From Sphingobacterium faecale (GTDB taxonomy: Bacteria; Bacteroidota; Bacteroidia; Sphingobacteriales; Sphingobacteriaceae): a DNA stretch of 64,000 nt. Positions 1-9,298 of the stretch are shown one piece after another (position 1 is the stretch's first letter; the number at the start of each line of letters is the position of its first letter). The position numbers and the translations under genes are program-made. The DNA lies in assembly GCF_016746095.1 (NCBI RefSeq), contig NZ_JAERTY010000012.1:105439-169438 (forward strand), read 5' to 3'. The notes under the pieces are model-generated. The model saw only the letters and a list, made by a program, of their open reading frames with translations. It was not told the origin of the DNA and ran no database searches.

Positions 1-1133
1 CGCACTTATCAGGCTGGCAGATGGGATATTATGCTATTAATCAGGCAAACCTGATTATCGATGCCTTGAACAATGGCACCTACGAAAGCTCATGGAAGGC
101 AAATACGTTGGGACAGGCATATTTCTTAAGAGCATTATGCTACCATGATCTTATGCGTACTTATGCTTACGATCCTACTGCCATAGTAGATGCTTACAAT
201 TATGGAGGGGTGCCCTTGATGTTGGTCGGTGTAGATGATGTAGGTAAGATCGCGGCATTGGAAAGACCGACTCTGGAAAAAGTATATGATCAGATCTATG
301 CAGATCTGGATCTGGCACATACCAACCTTACGAGCTCCAACTCCAGCTCAGTTCATTTGGCCACCAAAGCTGCGGTCAGTGCTTTATATGCTAGAGTAGC
401 CTTGTATAAAGGGGATTATGGAAAGACGGTTGAAATGGCAACCCAGGCGCTAGGGGAGACGAATGCAGTGTTTTCAAACCAGGCCAATTTTCTAGCAGAC
501 TGGCGTAAAGAGGTGCATCCCGAATCTATATTCGAGCTGAAATTCAATATTTCTGAAAATATTGGCAGCGACCGGTCACTGCGGTCCACGTACACGAGTA
601 GAGCGACTTATGACGCTACATCCTTTTCAATTCAGGCTGTATTGGCGGTAGATCCTACCTTTTATACGAGTTATAGCAATGATGACGTACGTCGTGGACT
701 GATAAGATCAGGAGTGGGTAAAAATGAAAGGTTTTTAGAAAATTATAAGTTTATATCCAAAAGTGGAACATTAGGGCTCGATAATGTTCCGATCCTCCGT
801 CTTTCAGAATTATACCTAAATCGCGCCGAAGCACTAGCCCGTCAAAGTACGCCTGATGCCAATGCTGCGATGCAGGACCTCAATAAAATAAGAAATAGAG
901 CCGGACTCCCGTCAGTGACCCTCACTGGAGAGAGTCTGATCAATGAGATTATGCTGCAACGTCGTTTAGAGCTAGCTTTTGAGGGACATCGCTGGTTTGA
1001 TCTGAAAAGAACAGGAAAGGATATCGTCAAAGTCAGCGGAAATATTGCTTTTACAGATTATCGTATCCTAGCTCCGATTCCTATCCGTGAAACGATAGCC
1101 GACCCCAGACTGAAACAAAACTTTAACTATTAA
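1..1133 (+). CDS. SusD/RagB-family nutrient-binding outer-membrane lipoprotein (5' end missing)
   Basis: C-terminal part (about 375 residues) of a SusD-like protein, the surface lipoprotein that captures oligomeric nutrients for a SusC TonB-dependent transporter. The frame is open from base 3 upstream of the first ATG (base 21), so the window cuts the gene; the family is usually 450-600 aa and its lipoprotein signal lies outside. Family signatures seen: LRLSELYLNRAEALAR, then RRLELAFEGHRWFDLKR, and the ending IPIRETIADPRLKQNFNY. The SusC partner is expected just upstream of the window. The next gene starts 4 bases after the stop, so they are probably co-transcribed. The substrate cannot be read from the sequence; the downstream cyanophycinase and peptidases suggest peptides or polyamides, which is inference. 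Confidence 0.93.
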   Translation, partial: HLSGWQMGYYAINQANLIIDALNNGTYESSWKANTLGQAYFLRALCYHDLMRTYAYDPTAIVDAYNYGGVPLMLVGVDDVGKIAALERPTLEKVYDQIYADLDLAHTNLTSSNSSSVHLATKAAVSALYARVALYKGDYGKTVEMATQALGETNAVFSNQANFLADWRKEVHPESIFELKFNISENIGSDRSLRSTYTSRATYDATSFSIQAVLAVDPTFYTSYSNDDVRRGLIRSGVGKNERFLENYKFISKSGTLGLDNVPILRLSELYLNRAEALARQSTPDANAAMQDLNKIRNRAGLPSVTLTGESLINEIMLQRRLELAFEGHRWFDLKRTGKDIVKVSGNIAFTDYRILAPIPIRETIADPRLKQNFNY

Positions 1134-1137
1134 TATC

Positions 1138-1611
1138 ATGCCTACTTCAATTATAAAACTAAGTATACTTTTGATAAGTATATTCTTTATCTCGTCATGT
1201 CAGGAAGACTACAACGAGCGTTATTTGATAAAAGAGAATAGTATAGAGCTGGAAGATGCGATTACGACCACACTGGTTCCGGGAAAACCATATGGTATAA
1301 TCAAGCGAAAAATTGGTGCTACTGCGTCAGTTACTTTACAGGTGAATATGTTTGGCGTTCAGCATAATCAGGATCAGTCTTTTTCATTCCGTGTGGTCGA
1401 GAATGAAAGTACTGCGATAATAGGTAAGGATTACCTGTTGCCCAACGGCAATACATTTATCATACCTAAAAACAGCAACAAAGGCGTTATTCAGATCGAC
1501 GGTGTGCCGTCAGGCGTAGGAAAATCCTTACTTGTATTGGAAATAATCGGCAATGAGCAGATCAAAGTTGCTCAGAACTATAAGCTGATCGCTATAGAAT
1601 GTCAATATTAA
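1138..1611 (+). CDS. Small surface lipoprotein accompanying SusD (DUF4843/DUF1735-like)
   Basis: 157 aa lipoprotein: a hydrophobic N-terminus ends at FFISSCQED, with Cys21 as the lipidation site. The remainder reads as one Ig-like beta domain (for example FSFRVVENESTAIIGKDY followed by a strand-rich C-terminus). Such small lipoproteins often follow SusCD pairs in Bacteroidota and bind or position the substrate at the cell surface. It starts 4 bases after the SusD stop, so it belongs to the same operon. The lipoprotein call is firm; the family name is a guess from the position and the beta-rich pattern. Confidence 0.8.
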   Translation: MPTSIIKLSILLISIFFISSCQEDYNERYLIKENSIELEDAITTTLVPGKPYGIIKRKIGATASVTLQVNMFGVQHNQDQSFSFRVVENESTAIIGKDYLLPNGNTFIIPKNSNKGVIQIDGVPSGVGKSLLVLEIIGNEQIKVAQNYKLIAIECQY

Positions 1612-1635
1612 TTAGAAGTTTCAAACAGAAAGTGT

Positions 1636-1665
1636 TTTGGATGTTGTCTGATAGTTTGTATCTTG
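1636..1665 (+). promoter_or_regulatory. Putative Bacteroidota-type promoter for the cyanophycinase operon
   Basis: TTTG at 1636-1639, a 19-base spacer and TATCTTG at 1659-1665 match the -33/-7 pattern of the Bacteroidota primary sigma factor (TTTG, N17-23, TAnnTTTG-like). It lies in the 142-base gap after the lipoprotein gene and about 90 bases upstream of the cyanophycinase start, so that gene may be transcribed separately from the SusD unit. Confidence 0.4.
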
Positions 1666-1753
1666 TTGCTTCCCAGTTAAAACCTACTAAAATAGTTTTG
1701 ACGCTAGATCTTATAAGCCTTAAAAAAAAACACGTTATTGACTCAATGAGCAT

Positions 1754-3346
1754 ATGATGTATAGATATATATTGTTGTTAATCAGTGTAGTATTATTCAC
1801 CGCACCGGCTGTCGCTCAGGTAGACGATGTACATAGTCATTGGACCGGTAGCTGGCAGACTATTGGTCCGCCAACAGGAACATTAATGATTATAGGAGGG
1901 GCTGCTTCTTCTGCTAATTATGATTATTTTATGCAGCTTGTGGGTGATCCTGCGGCTCCGATAGTATTTATTCCTACTGCCGGAGATATATTTGACGAGA
2001 CTAATACCGCTTATCAGGGGCTGGTAAAGGCCGGCGCAACGAATATCACCATATTGCATACAAAGCAACGGGATGTGGCTGACAGCGAGTCTTTTGTTGC
2101 TCCCTTAAGAAGTGCCAGAGCGGTTTTCATAGGAGGCGGATTCCAAAAGCGTTTGGCCGAGGCCTATCTTAATACATTGACCCATCAGTTGATGTTCGGG
2201 ATCTTAGCCAAAGGCGGCGTGATTGCAGGCAGTTCTGCGGGCGCGTCTATACAAGGTTCGTATCTCTATGGCGGAGGACCCGAACAGAAAATAGGTTTTG
2301 GTTTTATGAAGCAATCTATTATCGGTCAGCATTATATTCGTCGGAATCGTATGGGGAGTATTGCTAAGATCTTGAACAAGGAAGTCGATTTATTGGGCTT
2401 TGGTATAGATGAAGCAACTGCGGCGATCATTAAGGGCGATGTACTAGAGGTCGTAGGAGAAGGAAAGATAGCGATGTACAATCCGTTGCGGCCTGGATAT
2501 ACAACGGATAGTCCGCAGGAGTATTTGTTTTCTGGAGACCGGTACGACGTCCATACAAGGGAGATTATACATCGTTCCGACTTATTGTCCACGTCTGTAT
2601 GGACAGAGGAGCAACGGGTAGAGCTGATAGCGAGAGTCAATAGCGGACCTGGCAGAGATTCTTTCGCTGGAAAGGTGATGATTTATGGCAGCCATAAACT
2701 GACTGATCAGGATCTCCGATTTTTTCTTGAAAAGCTCAATAAGCCAGCCGCTAAGATTGTCGTTTTATCTACAGGGAATGATACCATGCGTACAGAAGGG
2801 CTGACTTTGGTCAGGCGGCTACATCAGTTAGGCGGGCAGCATGCGGTACTTTTACATACAATAAACAGCAGTAAAGCAAACACGGACGATATTACTGCAC
2901 TATTGAAGGGTGCTGATGCGGTCTGGATAGGTGACACACGGAGCTGGCAGCTAGCCGATACTTATTTGTATACATCGGTGCATAGAGAGATGTTAGATAT
3001 CGTACAACGGGGCGGAGTTATTGCAGGCAACGGGGCTGGTGCCGCCATGCTGTCGACCCGATTATTTAGTGAGCCCGAGAAATACGGCTGGCACCACGGA
3101 TTTGGTTTTGTCCGTGACGCTATGATCGTCAACCCTCATGCGGATCAAAAGTCGTTGGCACAGATGAAGACTGTTTTAAAACAGAATAAAAGGCTGAATG
3201 CTATTGTTTTGAATGAAGATTCTAAACTATTGGTAGAGGCAGGCCGTCTTCGTTTATTAGAAGGGAAACCTATATTTTTATATAATTCTGCAACCAATAA
3301 AACAAAGATAACAGCAGGCAAGGAAATTTTATTGAACGGACTATAA
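1754..3346 (+). CDS. Exported tandem cyanophycinase-like (peptidase S51) protein with a degenerate second domain
   Basis: 530 aa, with a cleavable signal peptide ending near APAVAQ. Two consecutive S51 (glutamine-amidotransferase-like fold) domains are visible. Domain 1, about residues 30-240, has IIGGAAS, FIPTAGD, VFIGGGF and the nucleophile elbow GSSAGAS (Ser161). Domain 2, about residues 295-500, repeats the layout with VMIYGSHK, VVLSTGND, AVWIGDT and an elbow reading GNGAGAA, so the Ser position is Gly427. Cyanophycinases cleave beta-Asp-Arg polymer, exported ones outside the cytoplasm. Only domain 1 should be catalytic; domain 2 may be structural. The S9 peptidase starts 12 bases downstream, so they likely form one operon. 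Activity on cyanophycin itself is inferred from family. Confidence 0.85.
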   Translation: MMYRYILLLISVVLFTAPAVAQVDDVHSHWTGSWQTIGPPTGTLMIIGGAASSANYDYFMQLVGDPAAPIVFIPTAGDIFDETNTAYQGLVKAGATNITILHTKQRDVADSESFVAPLRSARAVFIGGGFQKRLAEAYLNTLTHQLMFGILAKGGVIAGSSAGASIQGSYLYGGGPEQKIGFGFMKQSIIGQHYIRRNRMGSIAKILNKEVDLLGFGIDEATAAIIKGDVLEVVGEGKIAMYNPLRPGYTTDSPQEYLFSGDRYDVHTREIIHRSDLLSTSVWTEEQRVELIARVNSGPGRDSFAGKVMIYGSHKLTDQDLRFFLEKLNKPAAKIVVLSTGNDTMRTEGLTLVRRLHQLGGQHAVLLHTINSSKANTDDITALLKGADAVWIGDTRSWQLADTYLYTSVHREMLDIVQRGGVIAGNGAGAAMLSTRLFSEPEKYGWHHGFGFVRDAMIVNPHADQKSLAQMKTVLKQNKRLNAIVLNEDSKLLVEAGRLRLLEGKPIFLYNSATNKTKITAGKEILLNGL

Positions 3347-3358
3347 TCCACCTAACTT

Positions 3359-5437
3359 ATGAAAACAAGACTATATTTATCAATTTTACTATTTGGAATG
3401 ATGGTCGTTTCTGCTTTTCCGCAGAATCAGGAATTAGCAAGACTATTGGCTACGCCCTATATCGGTAAAGTGGTAGGAGCCACCAATGCCAATGTAGTAG
3501 CCTTCACGGTAAATGAAAGAGGACATCGGAATATTTACATCGCGGAGGGGGCAGGTTATAGGGTTAGAAAGCTAACCGATTTTGATAGCGATGATGCGCA
3601 GGAAATCAGCAGTCTGTCGATTAGCAGCGATGGTAAGTGGATCGTATTTGTCCGGGGCGGGGATCACGGCGCTAATAGTGCTGCAGTAGCGACCAACTCG
3701 GCATCTTTTGTCGATCCTACTAAAATTGAGGTTTTTAGTCTTTCTGTTGGTGACCGAAGTTTATATAAGATAGGTCTGGGAGATTTTCCGATCCTTCATC
3801 CGGATGGGACTTCCGTTTCTTACTTTCGTTCGGGGCAGATATGGACAGCTTCTTTAGATGGGGAGAAGGCGGGCAAGCCCTTATTTAATATGAAAGGGGC
3901 GGCTGGTAATATGAAATGGTCGCCGGATGGAACAAAATTGGCCTTTATGTCCCGCCGCGGTGACTATAGTTTTATAGGGATATACAGCAAGTCTAATCCT
4001 AGAATACAATGGATAGGACCCTCCTTCCATTCTGATAGTTCTCCGCAGTGGTCTCCTGATGGACGTCACATTGCATTTGTGCGTCGGGATGCAACCGGTG
4101 GAGCCTTAGATTCGTTAACCTCGTTTACCTATGAAGGCTGGTCGGTTATGTTAGCATCTGTAGATGATGGCATAGCGCATGAAATCTACCGTGCCCCCTT
4201 AAACAAAGAAGCAACTTTTCCACGCATTTCAGGACAGGTCAATTTGAGCTGGGTACATCAGCGGTATCTTACTTTTATGTCTTACGAAAGCGGATGGCCA
4301 CACTTGTATCGTCTAGAAATAGGCTCAAAAGAAGTAAAGCAGCTTACCAAAGGAGCCTTTACTGTTGATAATCTAAACTACAGTAGCGATGGCAAAGAAA
4401 TTGTCTTTGCTGCGAATACGGGCAAGGACAAGTATGATTTTGAGAGATCACATATAGGAAGAGTAGATGTAGAGTCAGGGCAATTCAAGATCTTGACCGA
4501 AGGAGAGGAGATTGAGACAGCTCCTTTCTATTTTAACCAAGGGCAGTCGATCGGCTTTTCATCAAGTTCTTTTAATAGACCGGTACATCCGAAAGTGTAC
4601 CATCTGAAAGACAGGCAATCAGAATTGATTGGTAAAGAGATTTTTGACACACAGGGGGACAGTTTTGTAAAACCGGAACAGGTCTTTATTACGTCCGAAG
4701 ACGGCGTCCGTTTTAGCGCGCAGTATTTTAAACCCCGGCACAAAAATAAGGATCTTCCCGCTTTAGTTTATATTCACGGTGGTCCCCGTAGGCAGATGTA
4801 TCTCGGCTGGCACCATATTGATTACTATTTTTATGATTACATCGTCAATCAGTATCTAGTTGAGCAGGGATATGCCGTATTATCTATCAATTACCGAATG
4901 GGTACCGGTTATGGTTTTGACTTTCAGCACCCACGGTCTGCAGGCAATCTGGGCGCTTCCGAATATTTGGATGTATTGGCGGCAGGGAAATGGCTGAAAC
5001 AACAGTCGGATATCAATCCTTCCAAAGTAGGACTATTTGGAGGCTCCTACGGCGGCTATCTGACGGCAATGGGCCTCGCTAAAAATTCTGATATATTTAA
5101 AGCCGGAGTAGATATACACGGGGTGCATAATAGAGAGCGTAAACAGAATCCTTCTCAATATGCGCCGGATTTTGAATTAGCAACACAGCTCAACTGGGAA
5201 TCCTCTCCATCAAAGTGGGTAGACACCTGGCGTTCGCCGGTTCTGATCATACATGGTGATGACGACCAGAATGTCGCTTTTTCCCAGAGTATAGATTTAT
5301 ACAATAGACTCAAAAAACAAAATGTAGAGGTAGAGGTGTTGGTACTTCCCGATGAAAACCACCATTGGCAGTTATTTGAAAACCTGGTGAAGGCAAAAGA
5401 AGCCACAGTAGATTTTCTAAACCGTAAACTGAAATAA
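3359..5437 (+). CDS. Exported S9-family serine peptidase (acylaminoacyl/dipeptidyl-peptidase type)
   Basis: 692 aa, signal peptide ending near SAFPQ. Residues 30-420 form a beta-propeller with WD40/TolB-like repeats (MKWSPDGTKLAFMSRRG, PQWSPDGRHIAFVRR). The C-terminal alpha/beta hydrolase has GGSYGGY (nucleophile Ser563), HGDDDQNV (Asp636) and DENHHW (His668), a complete catalytic triad. The family removes dipeptides or acyl-amino acids from short peptides. It lies between the cyanophycinase and the D-Ala-D-Ala carboxypeptidase, with 12 and 1 bases of spacing, which supports a shared peptide-processing operon in the periplasm. The exact specificity (S9C versus DPP-like) is not resolved. Confidence 0.93.
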   Translation: MKTRLYLSILLFGMMVVSAFPQNQELARLLATPYIGKVVGATNANVVAFTVNERGHRNIYIAEGAGYRVRKLTDFDSDDAQEISSLSISSDGKWIVFVRGGDHGANSAAVATNSASFVDPTKIEVFSLSVGDRSLYKIGLGDFPILHPDGTSVSYFRSGQIWTASLDGEKAGKPLFNMKGAAGNMKWSPDGTKLAFMSRRGDYSFIGIYSKSNPRIQWIGPSFHSDSSPQWSPDGRHIAFVRRDATGGALDSLTSFTYEGWSVMLASVDDGIAHEIYRAPLNKEATFPRISGQVNLSWVHQRYLTFMSYESGWPHLYRLEIGSKEVKQLTKGAFTVDNLNYSSDGKEIVFAANTGKDKYDFERSHIGRVDVESGQFKILTEGEEIETAPFYFNQGQSIGFSSSSFNRPVHPKVYHLKDRQSELIGKEIFDTQGDSFVKPEQVFITSEDGVRFSAQYFKPRHKNKDLPALVYIHGGPRRQMYLGWHHIDYYFYDYIVNQYLVEQGYAVLSINYRMGTGYGFDFQHPRSAGNLGASEYLDVLAAGKWLKQQSDINPSKVGLFGGSYGGYLTAMGLAKNSDIFKAGVDIHGVHNRERKQNPSQYAPDFELATQLNWESSPSKWVDTWRSPVLIIHGDDDQNVAFSQSIDLYNRLKKQNVEVEVLVLPDENHHWQLFENLVKAKEATVDFLNRKLK

Positions 5438-5438
5438 T

Positions 5439-6764
5439 ATGCGCAATTCTGTTTCTTATCTTATCGTTATGCTCTGTTTCTTTATATTGCAGAGCTGTGC
5501 TGTCAAAAAACATACCGACCAGCGATATACCATTGGCCACGATTCCCTGCTGAATACCGCCAGTTATGGATTAAAAATAGTCGATCTGGACAAAGGTACA
5601 ACGCTTCATAGTTTAAATTCCGATCGTTTTTTTATACCGGCAAGCAATACGAAATTATTGACGATGTACGCCGGATTGCGGACATTTGGTGACAGCATCC
5701 CCGGTTGGAGTATTGCCGAAGACAATAACCACATCTATCTCGAACCCAATGGCGACCCCACGTTTTTGAACGATGAATTTCCAGAACAGCGTATTTTTGA
5801 AATTCTTAAAAATACCCACAAAACCTTGCGTGTTGTCATGCCCGGGAATACCGCTTTTGGACGGTTTGGCTCAGGATGGTCCTGGGGAACCTGGCAAGAG
5901 ACCTATTCACCAGAGCGTAGTGTGATGCCTGTCTACAACAACATGGTCAGATTTTATAAGGAAGGTAATACCTTTAAAGCTATTCCTTCTTTTTTTAATA
6001 ACCTGATTGAACCACCTACCGAGGACGCTCTGCGTGCCGCACACAGTATAGTATTGCGTGCAGAGACCAGCAATCATTATAAGGTACAAAAGAATAGTGA
6101 TCGAAATAGCTGGATCAGGCCGTTTACCGGCCTTAATAACGACACGTTGGCCTATATGCTGCTAAGCGATACCTTGCGGCGGGCCAATGCCGGTATCAGT
6201 ATGTCTATTGTCCGGAATAAGCCAGACCACTTGATATTTTCTCCTGTGCATACCGTGGCGACAGACACACTGTTTGCTAAGCTGATGAAGCGTAGCGATA
6301 ACTTTTTTGCGGAGCAGATGATGCTTATGGCCGGAAAGATAAGGTATGGTTCGTTTGCTGACTTCGGAACCATTAGAAAGCTCCGTGGGGATCTATTTGA
6401 TGGCATCCTCGATCAGGGAAAGTGGGTGGATGGCAGCGGATTGAGCAGAGGCAACCTGATATCTCCCGATGAGTTTGTAAAACTACTGACAGTAATATAT
6501 AAGAGTAACGATTTTGAGCGTGTCAAAAGGATTTTACCCTCAGGCAATGAAGGCACCCTCCGTGGATTATATAAAGGATACGAGTCCCATATCTGGGCCA
6601 AAACCGGAACATTGGCCGACCATCTCGGACTGAGTGGCTATCTTAAAACGAAGAAGGGAAATAATTTAGCCTTCTCTTTTCTGATCAATAACTACCGCGG
6701 CAGCGCTAACGATTATCGCAAAAAGATAGAGGAAATATTAATCTGGATTATAGAGCATGATTAG
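5439..6764 (+). CDS. dacB: D-alanyl-D-alanine carboxypeptidase/endopeptidase, PBP4 (peptidase S13) family
   Basis: 441 aa penicillin-binding protein with all three active-site motifs: SxxK as SNTK (Ser69, Lys72), SxN as SDN (286-288) and KTG (388-390, in WAKTGTLADH). It hydrolyses the terminal D-Ala or cross-links of peptidoglycan in the periplasm. The N-terminus has a lipoprotein-like signal (FFILQSCAVKK, Cys20), so it is probably membrane-anchored. It begins 1 base after the S9 peptidase stop and ends the operon; the next gene is convergent. A gene symbol is given by family, and paralogues are common in this phylum. Confidence 0.9.
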   Translation: MRNSVSYLIVMLCFFILQSCAVKKHTDQRYTIGHDSLLNTASYGLKIVDLDKGTTLHSLNSDRFFIPASNTKLLTMYAGLRTFGDSIPGWSIAEDNNHIYLEPNGDPTFLNDEFPEQRIFEILKNTHKTLRVVMPGNTAFGRFGSGWSWGTWQETYSPERSVMPVYNNMVRFYKEGNTFKAIPSFFNNLIEPPTEDALRAAHSIVLRAETSNHYKVQKNSDRNSWIRPFTGLNNDTLAYMLLSDTLRRANAGISMSIVRNKPDHLIFSPVHTVATDTLFAKLMKRSDNFFAEQMMLMAGKIRYGSFADFGTIRKLRGDLFDGILDQGKWVDGSGLSRGNLISPDEFVKLLTVIYKSNDFERVKRILPSGNEGTLRGLYKGYESHIWAKTGTLADHLGLSGYLKTKKGNNLAFSFLINNYRGSANDYRKKIEEILIWIIEHD

Positions 6765-6823
6765 CATACGTTGTATAGATTCGTAAGAATGCTTCTCCCG
6801 TATCAAGGTTTACATTTGAACAG

Positions 6824-8101
6824 TTAGGATGACAATGACAGTAACTTAGCGATTCTTTCCCGTTCCTTATCCAGTAGTGGGATAGCCTGCTCTATAATAG
6901 GCAATATTTCCGCTTTGCGGTCAGTCTGTAACAGCAGATCCAGGAATCCCAGATACGTCCTGATCAGGTCTGCCTTTATACCTACAAAGGCACGTGGGTC
7001 AGCAATATAAAGCTCCTGAATCAGTTGCAGCAGCGTAGCCTTACGCTGCCTATCCACATCCGACGAGCTGTATCGAGGCAACAGGTTTTTATAAATGAGT
7101 TCCTCTAGCTTAATACCCACCGCTTGTTCACGCACATACTTCTTCTGCTTACGATCCAGCATATCCCGGAGCTCCGTCAATAGCTTGCGGTACACCACCA
7201 GATGCTCCTTTTCACTGAATAGATTCCCCTCGGAGGACAATGTCATATCAGATTGCTCAAAGCCATTAAAAAAAGTAGACTCCACATACACCGAATGGTG
7301 AAAATCAATCGCATTATTGTTAAAACTACTTAGTAGCTTCGCCACTTCCAGTTTATTACTATCCATAAAATAATAATAGTAGCGGTCACCAATAGGGTAT
7401 TTCCAACGGATATAGTTGACCCTAAATACAAATGAATTCTCCTCAGGGCTGTATATAGTCAAAGCAGTTTCGTCCGTTTCCTCAATCAGCTGTTGATAGG
7501 AGATGGGCTTATCATTTATCTCGATTTTATAGCCCATATCTTTGTTAAGGTGTAGGAACCATCCAAACTCTTGCGCCATAAAATCCAAAAACTCATCTGC
7601 GTCAAGGGCTACAGCATTCAGGCCGAATACCCCCTCCAGCACCACAGTAGTACCCGTATGATCAGCATTCGACGGTTGCAGTTCTGTGCTATCGTAAGTT
7701 TCTTTAGATTCCCGGTCGATGACCAGCTTATACTCCATCAGCTCCTGGCCAATAGCCACGACCGTATTCCAGGTAGCACGTGTAGCGAATAGCGAAAAAG
7801 AAAACCGGCCTTTACCCTTTTTACCCCGCATGTACGATGTCCTTTTAGGCTGTCCCTTTTTTAGTGAATCCAAAAAGTTGCCAAAAGAATAGTCCAGCGT
7901 ATCAGGCGCTATACCCTCACCGTTATCGGTAATATAAATACGTTCAATATAGCCCAGCTGATTACTCCTTATATCGATAGATACCGTAGTAGCCTTGGCA
8001 TCAAATCCATTCCATACATATTCAGCAATGACCTGCTTTGCATCTTTTGGTAGACCTGCAGACTCTATACTCGCATTTGTTATCCTGGTGCTATTCTTCA
8101 T
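6824..8101 (-). CDS. Stand-alone GHKL-fold ATPase (Hsp90/MutL/MORC-like ATP-binding protein)
   Basis: ATPase of the GHKL superfamily. N-box-like AEYVWNGFDAKAT near residues 26-38, the Mg/ATP motif ITDNGEGI, and a glycine-rich lid GKKGKGRFSFSLFA are seen. The remaining 250 residues have no recognised domain; the C-terminus is helical. I place the start at the internal Met at 8101 (MKNSTRITNAS), which has GAAAGG upstream; a start 15 codons earlier (8146) is open. Similar solitary GHKL ATPases occur in bacterial defence and DNA-repair contexts, but nothing here shows a nuclease partner. It is transcribed towards the dacB operon and stands alone. Confidence 0.75.
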   Translation of the reverse strand: MKNSTRITNASIESAGLPKDAKQVIAEYVWNGFDAKATTVSIDIRSNQLGYIERIYITDNGEGIAPDTLDYSFGNFLDSLKKGQPKRTSYMRGKKGKGRFSFSLFATRATWNTVVAIGQELMEYKLVIDRESKETYDSTELQPSNADHTGTTVVLEGVFGLNAVALDADEFLDFMAQEFGWFLHLNKDMGYKIEINDKPISYQQLIEETDETALTIYSPEENSFVFRVNYIRWKYPIGDRYYYYFMDSNKLEVAKLLSSFNNNAIDFHHSVYVESTFFNGFEQSDMTLSSEGNLFSEKEHLVVYRKLLTELRDMLDRKQKKYVREQAVGIKLEELIYKNLLPRYSSSDVDRQRKATLLQLIQELYIADPRAFVGIKADLIRTYLGFLDLLLQTDRKAEILPIIEQAIPLLDKERERIAKLLSLSS

Positions 8102-8234
8102 GATTGTAAGCCTTTCATCAAATCTAATCAAAATATCTTTTACCACGTTGTTTTATGCTAAAAAAAATAGCATTTCAAATTCACTATACGGATGTAGATG
8201 TTCGCTATCAGCCCTGTGTTTTTACACAATATTA

Positions 8235-8265
8235 TTTGATTCACTATTAGATATCATGTATCTTG
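8235..8265 (+). promoter_or_regulatory. Promoter copy A of the recurring TTTG-N20-TATCTTG element
   Basis: TTTG at 8235-8238, 20 bases, then TATCTTG at 8259-8265. The surrounding sequence (ATACAATATTATTTGATTC-like with a few changes) is nearly identical to the elements before the AbiH gene (35571) and the KAP gene (46985). It lies 42 bases upstream of the lipoprotein start at 8307. Confidence 0.55.
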
Positions 8266-8306
8266 TTGTATACTTCAGTATAGAAGGCTGGTAGAGAATT
8301 GTATAT

Positions 8307-9029
8307 ATGAGATCATTTTTTATAATATCTGTAGTTTTAGTTTCATTTATTTGGGTTTCGTGTTTCGAAGGGCGCGACGCAAATCAAAATAAACTATCTG
8401 ATTATACCCGGAAAGTAGAGTTTTTTAGCGATTCAATTTCGAGCCGTTATCTAAAAACGGAACAAACCGATTCAACTACAACGATTTTTGTCTATAACGA
8501 AGGCGATAGCTCTTTCACCCGTAAGATTGTTGAACGTGACAATCCCGATAATAAGCAAGAAGGATTAGCCGTTCTAAATAATACCACAGCAATTGATTCG
8601 AATACATTCTATAGCTCGATTTATCCGGCTATTGAATCTAAAGTTTTCTCTTTACCCAGAGATCGGAAGATTTTAGACCAGACTTGGCGTAGGGATCGTT
8701 CAAAAAAATTGGTCATACATATAGATAGAATAAAAATTGATTCTAAAAGTTTTACTGAGTATAATAGAGTTTTTGTAGGATTAAAAATTAAAGTAAATAA
8801 AAAAGGTAGAATAGTAGATGTAGCATATTATTCTAAGGACCAACAATCCGATCATGTACTCATTCCAATTGTATCAGATGATTTATTGGCAGAAATCATA
8901 AATGAGTTGAAAACTATGTCGATTCCCCCGTATTCATTATTAGGCATAGCGGTCGATGTCGAGACGCCCATAACTGTGAAAATTATACATTCAGTTACTG
9001 TCCCATCAAAGTCTGATGTTGTCGGTTAA
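8307..9029 (+). CDS. Lipoprotein of unknown function
   Basis: 240 aa. The N-terminus is a lipoprotein signal (FIWVSCFEGRD, Cys19). Residues 20-130 are polar and Ser/Thr/Asp-rich; residues 145-190 contain a strand-rich segment (VFVGLKIKVNKKGRIVDVAYY) that resembles a TonB C-terminal-like fold, as found in small Bacteroidota lipoproteins, but this is only a pattern resemblance. It stands alone behind a recurring promoter element and is followed by a strong terminator. Function unknown. Confidence 0.75.
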   Translation: MRSFFIISVVLVSFIWVSCFEGRDANQNKLSDYTRKVEFFSDSISSRYLKTEQTDSTTTIFVYNEGDSSFTRKIVERDNPDNKQEGLAVLNNTTAIDSNTFYSSIYPAIESKVFSLPRDRKILDQTWRRDRSKKLVIHIDRIKIDSKSFTEYNRVFVGLKIKVNKKGRIVDVAYYSKDQQSDHVLIPIVSDDLLAEIINELKTMSIPPYSLLGIAVDVETPITVKIIHSVTVPSKSDVVG

Positions 9030-9096
9030 AATTTCTGAAATTACATATCACTGTACCAGCGACAATGATCGGAAGCTACTAGCTTGTTGTTTTGGG

Positions 9097-9143
9097 AATT
9101 TATGATCACCGAGACTATCAATCCAGTAACGGTAGCGCGAGTA
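9097..9143 (-). pseudogene. Degraded 3' remnant of a small membrane-protein gene
   Basis: Read on the minus strand this encodes ATVTGLIVSVIINS, matching the C-terminus of the 60-residue membrane protein at 12660-12842 (ATITGLIAAAIINS). About 45 bases align and the rest of the gene is missing here. The remainder of the gap 9030-9243 holds nothing else I recognise. Confidence 0.4.
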
Positions 9144-9243
9144 GGGGAGTTAGGGTATCCTATTGTATTATAGTGTTATAATTGTTATATTTATGTATTC
9201 ATAATTTAATATATTCCGCGCCTGCGGTTATAATTGGTTTGGT

Positions 9244-9273
9244 ATAGCCCTCGCGTCCGCGAGGGCTATTTTT
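9244..9273. terminator. Bidirectional intrinsic terminator between convergent genes
   Basis: Perfect 11-base stem (ATAGCCCTCGC at 9244-9254, GCGAGGGCTAT at 9259-9269) with loop GTCC, followed by a T run to 9273. It lies between the plus-strand gene ending at 9029 and the minus-strand gene ending at 9299. The stem is GC-rich against AT-rich surroundings. Confidence 0.85.
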
Positions 9274-9298
9274 GAATGTTTGAGTTTGTGACGAGACA

